This document shows positions 8,140-12,535 of a stretch of DNA of 12,535 nucleotides, piece by piece (position 1 is the stretch's first letter; each line of letters opens with the position of its first letter). Below the pieces are notes generated by a model, which was given only the letters and a program-made list of their open reading frames with translations, had not been told where the DNA came from and made no database searches. A program made the position numbers and the translations under genes. Origin of the DNA: Euperipatoides rowelli (Eukaryota; Onychophora; Udeonychophora; Euonychophora; Peripatopsidae). The stretch lies in NCBI GenBank assembly GCA_003024985.2, contig PXIH01S0014256.1. One strand, written 5' to 3'.

Positions 8140-8355
8140 AGTGCTGAAAAGGAAAACAGTAAGGCTGCAGCAAACAATATTGAAAATGATGCACGGGTGA
8201 GTCAGTTTTTAAGTGGTAATGAAAAATCTGACTCACATAATGACAAACTTGATGAAAGTATGGAAGTTCAAGATGTTTATGGTAATGGTTCGTTTACAAA
8301 GGTGAAGTTGAGAAGGAAAATAAATTCAAGTATAGTAGAAAATGTCCGAGAATAG
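8140..8355 (+). pseudogene. ORF1 C-terminal tail of LINE copy 2
   Basis: Without a start codon, the frame from 8140 to a TAG at 8353 reads SAEKENSKAAANNIENDARV, then an acidic stretch (KSDSHNDKLDESMEVQDV), then GNGSFTKVKLRRKINSS. A hydrophilic acidic linker followed by a 'G.FTKV..+RK' basic end is common after the zinc knuckle in Tx1-like ORF1 proteins. It follows the knuckle at the expected distance but in a different frame. This is probable, not certain. Confidence 0.5.
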
Positions 8356-8532
8356 CATTTCGTGATGATTGCAGAAGCTAATAATACTGGTAATGATTTT
8401 GAGGTGTTTGACAATTTTTATCCATGCAGTATCAATAAATTTTTTAAATCTAAGGAGAACAACATTGTGTTGGAATTAAAAGAACAGGAAGAGTATGATT
8501 GTGTGATAAGGGTAGACAAAGTTAAAGTATAA
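8356..8532 (+). pseudogene. Unassigned open reading between ORF1 tail and RT
   Basis: The same frame continues past the TAG at 8353 for 58 codons, with FEVFDNFYPCSINKFFKS and NNIVLELKEQEEYDCVIRV, to a TAA at 8530. Strand-helix alternation could be an RRM-like remnant or ORF2 linker. I do not recognise it. Just after it, AINRS (frame at 8538) and STPGPDG (frame at 8552) suggest the 'AI...SPGPDG' RT entry block broken by a frameshift. Confidence 0.3.
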
Positions 8533-8537
8533 TTGGT

Positions 8538-9300
8538 GCTATTAATAGGTCTCTACTCCTGGACCTGATGGTCTGAGTATTATGTTTTATAAGAAGACTT
8601 TACATAAAATTAAAAATGGGTTGTTTAGTTTTTTCAATGACATTTTGAAGAATGAGAGATTTTCGAGTTTGATAGTGGATATTAACAGAGTATAATATAT
8701 TAAAATAATACCAAAGGGACAAAATGCAAAAGATATGGTGACTAATGTAGTGGATTATCATCTAATAGCTTTAATTAATCAAGATCTCAAGATAATATTG
8801 TTGAACAGGATTGTGACATGATTGGATGGTTTGTTGTCTGAAAATGTATACAGGTTGAAGGGCAGAAGCATTCAACAGGCATTAGTGAAGTATCATTTAG
8901 CATTTAATTTGTTTGATGAGAAGAGCAGATAATAAGTGATATTATTTTGGGTAGACATCAGAAAAGCCTTTGATTTAACCAATTGAGATTACTTTGAGTT
9001 TGTGTTGTACAAATATTTTGTGAATAATAAAACCACAAAATTAATTATGCTTTAAATGAAACATAAAAGTGTTTCATTATTTTCTGAATAGGGAAGTTAG
9101 TACTGACTATGTTGAATTGAATAAATTTTTGTTGCAGGGTTCTCCATTATCGCAGAGCTTTATTTTTTGTATATGATGGAATTGGTGAAGAAAATAGAGA
9201 CAAAAATAAAAGGCATTAACTCTCTTTGGTAAGGCACAATGTTTAAAAGTATTTGTTACATTGATGATTTATCCTTCTTTGTAAGAAGTGCGAGCTGAAT
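8538..9300 (+). pseudogene. Reverse transcriptase fingers and palm, copy 2 (YIDD)
   Basis: The reading starts STPGPDGLSIMFYKKTL, continues with FSFFNDILKNERFSSLIVD, IKIIPKGQNAKD and HLIALINQDLKIILLNRI, then GRSIQQALVKYHLAFNLFD. Motif A is FWVDIRKAFDLTN (Asp codon 8954-8956), motif B is FLLQGSPLSQ (about 9126-9156), and motif C is CYIDDLSFFVR (YIDD at 9257-9268). All catalytic Asp positions survive. The reading is cut by several TAA, TGA and TAG codons and by frame changes, including a double TAATAA before motif A. The block order matches copy 1 (ALINQDFKI, LHKLAFN). Confidence 0.85.
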
Positions 9301-9732
9301 ATGATGTATGAGATAATGGATGATTTTCAGAGTCTGACAGATTCAAGAATGAGCACTGAGAAGTCATATGTGTATCACATAAGGAGACGAGTGGTAATGA
9401 AACACAAGAATACAAATGTGGAGCATGAAAATATATTGGGTATTCAATTTCTGATTGTCGATGAGAAGAACATACCGAGAACAATATTTAAGAACATTAT
9501 GTTGGGTTTAAAAGAAAAGTTGAGAAAAATACAAGAAGCTATGGGAGATTGGATAGAAAGAGTGAACTTAATAAATGTTTTTATTATGTCTTATTTCACT
9601 TATTATTTGCCTTTTACTATGATATTGCATAGAAAATTGGTGGCTGTCTTTTTTGGAAGGTTTAAGATAATGAGTTTAACCAAAGCATGTTACCTTATAA
9701 AGAAAGATGACTTTCAGCTATTGAATTTGTGA
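9301..9732 (+). pseudogene. RT thumb, copy 2
   Basis: The 143-codon frame contains HENILGIQFLIVDE, the 'ILG[I/L].F' thumb strand. It then has LKEKLRKIQEAMGDWIERVN with LINVF, and ends with LTKACYLIKKDDFQLLNL. These align in order with copy 1 (HGKILGIFF, LINRVILP, KACYDLDDGGIALID). It directly follows motif C after a TGA at about 9295, so the Met start is not real. The GG of the usual GGIGLI motif has become DD, and the frame stops at 9730. Confidence 0.7.
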
Positions 9733-10335
9733 ATATTGAATAAGGTAATAATAATGAACATGATGGTAAAATTGTATGGGAAGTGTCAGATATGAAAAAA
9801 GATCATGGACTATTCAGGGTATGTGAGGGATGGTGTGATAAGAGGGTGGTTAAGAGCTAGTGGAGGGTATATGGAAATGATGAAAGATGGTAAGAGATTT
9901 AAATATAGAGAATGGATGAAGGAAGAGTTGAAAAGTGATGATGGTTTCAGAAATTATCGCAACAAGTTAGTCAATTTGAAGGTGTTTAAAGTATTTAAAT
10001 TAATGGATAATATGGCTAATTTTGTATACAAGTACATGTTGGGGATTTTACCTAGAGTGAAAAGATTGGTAAAAATAGGAATTATTAACATGCAGCAGAG
10101 ACTGTGTTTCTTCTGTAACAATGTGGAGGAAACTTAGACACATCTTTTTTTTTTGGAATGTAGAGTGGTATAGAATGTGGTGATAAAATATTGTGGGGTT
10201 TTAAAGATCAAGTATAATGTGGATTCCTTTTTGAAGAGAGGGTAGATAATTATGATACCAGTAAGGGTCAGAAAATATTGTATATCTGTGATTTTCAGTG
10301 TTTGGAAGTACAGGTGTCATTGTGTTTTCAAAAAA
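9733..10335 (+). pseudogene. ORF2 connection and C-terminal zinc motif, copy 2
   Basis: The frame at 9805-10137 includes FKYREWMKEELKSDDGF, then FVYKYMLGILPRVKRLVKIG, the 'Y...L.G.LP...RL...G' lead-in to the zinc-binding region, then CFFCNNVEET. A TAG at 10135 interrupts it, and the same frame resumes THLFFLEC (Cys codon 10159). Together these give C..C...EET.THLF..C, a zf-RVT-like motif. Downstream, KYCISVIFSVWKYRCHCVF (about 10277-10330) matches LVVWKRRCIRIFE of copy 1. Several stops show it is non-functional. Confidence 0.7.
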
Positions 10336-10676
10336 AGGTAAGTTGTGGTTTGGAGGAACTGGTGGTGAATGATCTCATAAAGAGATGTCTTGTGGTTGAA
10401 ATAAAAACTGTTGATAAAGGTATGGGATGAGCAGTTGCTTAATTAGTAATTGTATGTTTGGAGTGATGGAAAATTTTGCTGCGTGAAAATAATATAGTAG
10501 AAGATTCAAGCTTATCAAGTAAAGAACACTAAATTGCTGACAGTTGCCAAAATGTGATGGTGACGGGAAAGGACCATGTGTTCAATTTCTTGGACTAAGT
10601 CATTGAATTTCGTGTTTTGAATTATGTTTTTTTAGATGATTGTATTAAATTTTATTTTATAAATAAAAAAAATAAA
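10336..10676 (+). other. 3' untranslated tail of LINE copy 2
   Basis: No domain is visible after the VWKYRC block. The sequence ends in ATAAATAAAAAAAATAAAT at about 10659-10678, a plausible polyadenylation signal with a degraded A-rich tail, similar in style to copy 1. Confidence 0.5.
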
Positions 10677-10679
10677 TTA

Positions 10680-11590
10680 GTCCTTGTAATGTGATCCATA
10701 TCCTTTGAAACAAGGATATAAATTTTTAATTAAATTATTATTTCCCCATGTAATATATTTTTGCTAATAAACATCAATAATAAAAATATGTGCAAATTAT
10801 GTGATTTTGACACAGTTTTTTTTCTTTTCCTAAGCAGTGCTCAACATGAAGTATTTTTTTAACTTCTTATCTTTATTGAATAACATTGTCTTATTTGACA
10901 GCTATCTCAGAATTTTTTGACTTGGGAAAATATTATTATTTTCACACCATAACCCAGGAGGAAAAGGGTTACAATGATTCAGTGAAAATTAAAACCAAAT
11001 ATTTTACTATTCTTAAACTGAATGTTGTAGTAAAATTATGAAATTTAATATTCCTATATATATATATATATACTGTAATTAAATAATTGAGGAAAACGGG
11101 GAACATTATTCTTTAAACATCAAAAGAAAAGCATATTAAAAATATATTAATTTATTTATAGTAGTAGATTGATTAGCCTACCTTAGAGTCTTAACCTGTT
11201 TTATGTTTCCTTTAAACATTACTTTTTAAATGAACTATTTGTAATTAGTTATTTTATTATTATGAATAATTTAATATCTGAGTGTATAAAAATATTCAAA
11301 CAATGTTATTAGTTTACCTAAAGGAAGTTTACTTGAAAAATAATTGATGAATATTTAATTGTTTAATTCAAGGAAAACCTTGATCAGTCTGAATATATTG
11401 TAACAATTAAAAAATGTATTAGTGGGAGTTTATTTTTCCGTTAGACTTGATGCAGATGTTAGAATGATGTTTCTATTTATTTAATTTACAATTCCTATTG
11501 AAAATGAAATTAAAAGTTAATTTAATAATTTATACTACAACCAGTCTCGTTTAGTGATGTTTAGTGGTTGAGTGGTGTTTTCAATGACTA
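10680..11590. other. AT-rich intergenic stretch
   Basis: No coding motif is visible. It holds an 8-bp hairpin with a 6-nt loop, ATATCCTT-TGAAAC-AAGGATAT (10698-10719), just after the end of LINE copy 2, and a TA microsatellite described separately. The rest is unstructured AT-rich DNA. Confidence 0.5.
11055..11072. repeat. (TA)9 microsatellite
   Basis: Nine uninterrupted TA units occur in the intergenic region. A simple repeat of this kind is ordinary in AT-rich genomes. Confidence 0.9.
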
Positions 11591-11595
11591 TCTAA

Positions 11596-11862
11596 ATCAA
11601 ACTCTTATGCTGTGGGTTACATTCAATCCTGCAAGGATCACCTCCATCCAGTTTGATTTATTCATTGAATATCTGTGAATTAGTAATAAAGATAGAAAGA
11701 TGTATAAAAGGAATAACATTGTATGGCAAAGCTGTGGCCCTAAAGGTTACCACATATTTGGATGATATATCTAATTTTACTATGAGCAGGAGGGAAGTTA
11801 AGAAGGTATTAGATATAGGCTTGTTTCAGATTTTGAAACATAATTGGATCAAGAGTGAATAA
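11596..11862 (+). pseudogene. RT palm motifs B and C, copy 3 (YLDD)
   Basis: The open frame reads LHSILQGSPPSSLIYSLN, the motif B block 'NGILQGSPLSPL', then ICELVIKIERCIKGI and KVTTYLDDISNFTMSR, with YLDD at 11755-11766. Two Pro/Ser changes in the SPLSPL segment may be decay. It ends at a TAA at 11860. The ORF-caller start at 11653 is internal, since conserved motif B lies upstream of it in the same frame. Confidence 0.75.
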
Positions 11863-11902
11863 GGTGAAATCATATTTTTAGTATATAACTAAGGGGAAAA
11901 CA

Positions 11903-12088
11903 ATGAATATGTATATTTTTACACAAAAGCATGGAAAAATACTTGGGTTAAATTTTCCATTAACTAAAGACATGAAATCAACTAAGGGAAGAATGATGGA
12001 AATAATTGATAATATTAAAAATGTAATCTACAATACGAAGTTTATGAGGTTAAGTTGGCTGAATAAAGCTCAAATTAATTATTCCTAA
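11903..12088 (+). pseudogene. RT thumb, copy 3
   Basis: The frame has KHGKILGLNFPLTKDMKS (the thumb ILG strand), then KFMRLSWLNKAQINYS, matching the 'L.W..KAQ..N' helix of L1-like thumbs. A frame change separates it from the motif C frame. It corresponds to the HGKILGIFF and LINRVILP blocks of copy 1. Confidence 0.65.
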
Positions 12089-12218
12089 ATTCATATTTAC
12101 CATTCATTAGAGTTGATACCAGATTATACAGGCAAATACAAATAATATTTCAAACGTTTATTTTTGACAAAATAATATAAAGTGATCAATTATAAAAAAA
12201 ACTACTTATCCACAAAAT

Positions 12219-12535
12219 AAAGGTGGGTTAGGAATCATTGATATTAATGGATGAAAAATGTTGTAATACATAATGCAATTGCCAGATTATTTATAGATAG
12301 TCAAGGTTACAAAATAATATGGAACTTTAGGCCACTTATTAATGATTATATAATAAAATTGTGGAATCAGACTTATCAAAATACTGAAAAAATGCTTCCT
12401 GATGAAAGTAAGGTAACATATAAAGATTATAGAAAGAATGTGTTGACAACAGAAAATGGATTTCAAGGATATAGGAATAAAAATCTTAACATTAAAATAG
12501 TTAAAAAGTATGGATTGCTACACACTATAGACAAT
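12219..12535 (+). pseudogene. RT connection region, copy 3, open to the window edge
   Basis: KGGLGIIDING at 12219-12251 is the 'KGG[L/I]G[L/I]ID' block. A frame shift then opens an uninterrupted 95-codon reading (12251 to the end) containing IHNAIARLFIDSQGYKIIW and ENGFQGYRNKNLNIKIVKK. The first part parallels copy 1 VNSMAKFLQSQKITNLLW (pattern A..[MI]A[KR][FL]...SQ......W). The reading is still open at 12535, so the element continues beyond the window. Confidence 0.65.

Larger units (their letters stand above)
7751..10676 (+). mobile_element. LINE copy 2 (L1/Tx1-like), ORF1 and ORF2 relic lacking the endonuclease
   Basis: In order: an ORF1 part with a CCHC zinc knuckle (7928-7969), an acidic ORF1 tail (8140-8355), a short unassigned reading (8356-8532), RT from about 8552, thumb, connection, C-terminal zinc motif, VWKYRC block and an AT-rich 3' tail ending near 10676. 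ORF1 and the RT are only about 0.5 kb apart. The endonuclease and most of the linker, expected to need around 2 kb, are therefore missing, which implies an internal deletion or a non-autonomous derivative. Stops and frameshifts are frequent. Confidence 0.75.
11596..12535 (+). mobile_element. LINE copy 3 (L1/Tx1-like), cut by the window end
   Basis: The relic runs from RT motif B through motif C, thumb and connection to the right edge. It shares the blocks QGSP, YLDD, HGKILGLNF and KGGLGIIDI with copies 1 and 2, in the same orientation. Its 5' limit is not sharp; the frame opens after a TAA at 11593. Upstream RT motifs (fingers and motif A) are absent, so it is 5'-truncated in the palm. The C-terminus lies beyond the window. 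Confidence 0.75.

Noticed and set aside
5200-10161. A stop codon within the zinc motif of both copy 1 and copy 2, possibly programmed readthrough
   Set aside because: The stops differ (TAA versus TAG), sit one residue apart and occur in elements with many other stops, so coincidence is the simpler explanation.
3614-10335. Reassigned stop codon (TGA, TAA or TAG read as an amino acid)
   Set aside because: All three stops interrupt conserved RT blocks, and frameshifts also occur; this fits pseudogene decay better than an alternative code.
11541-11640. A third tRNA-like SINE (A-box-like TGGTTGAGTGGT, B-box-like TTCAATCC)
   Set aside because: The B-box-like string lies inside the conserved LINE motif LHSILQGSP in the correct frame, so it is RT coding sequence and not a pol III box.
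1-12535. CRISPR array, prophage or bacterial defence operon
   Set aside because: There are no spaced direct repeats, no compact operons and no ribosome binding sites; the content is eukaryotic retrotransposon debris.

Overview
The window looks like eukaryotic, almost certainly metazoan, intergenic DNA. It is strongly AT-rich, with long A/T homopolymers. Everything recognisable is retrotransposon or transposon debris. I find no operons, no bacterial-style ribosome binding sites, no rRNA or functional tRNA, and no host gene I can name. Several lineage-divergent non-LTR retrotransposons plus tRNA-like SINE heads suggest an invertebrate; I cannot name the species or phylum.

Layout on the + strand. 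At 1-1130 there is AT-rich sequence with a strong G-quadruplex motif (62-84), a short GC-rich islet (about 195-265) and a degenerate tRNA-like SINE head (about 378-460). At about 1140-1807 lies the 5' part of a LINE ending in an N-terminal APE-type endonuclease fragment that looks RTE-like. At 1921-2987 are fragments that resemble ORF1 and the ORF2 linker of a LINE, interrupted by a large foldback (arms 2375-2559 and 2569-2753, 9-nt spacer). At 2988-3600 is an unrelated insert with intron-like splice signals. At 3614 to about 5750 lies LINE copy 1: reverse transcriptase (YCDD), thumb, C-terminal zinc-binding region and 3' tail. At 6211-6331 is a perfect 38-bp hairpin with TTAA at both ends, a candidate MITE. 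At about 7108-7260 is a second SINE-like head. At 7751 to about 10676 lies LINE copy 2: an ORF1 CCHC knuckle and tail, then RT (YIDD), thumb, zinc-binding C-terminus and 3' tail, with the endonuclease apparently missing. At 10680-11590 is AT-rich sequence with a (TA)9 tract. From about 11596 to the window end lies LINE copy 3: RT motifs B and C (YLDD), thumb and connection, cut by the window edge.

The three RT-bearing copies share orientation, motif order and recognisable blocks (QGSP, YxDD, [K/N]ILG[I/L]xF, and in copies 1 and 2 a zinc-binding C-terminus followed by VWKxRC). They are diverged relatives of an L1/Tx1-like group rather than fresh duplicates. All carry stops and frameshifts, so none is autonomous. 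In life such elements would encode an RNA-binding ORF1 protein and an ORF2 endonuclease/reverse transcriptase acting by target-primed reverse transcription; here they are relics. The structures most worth follow-up are the 185-bp foldback made from LINE linker sequence and the short TTAA-flanked perfect hairpin.
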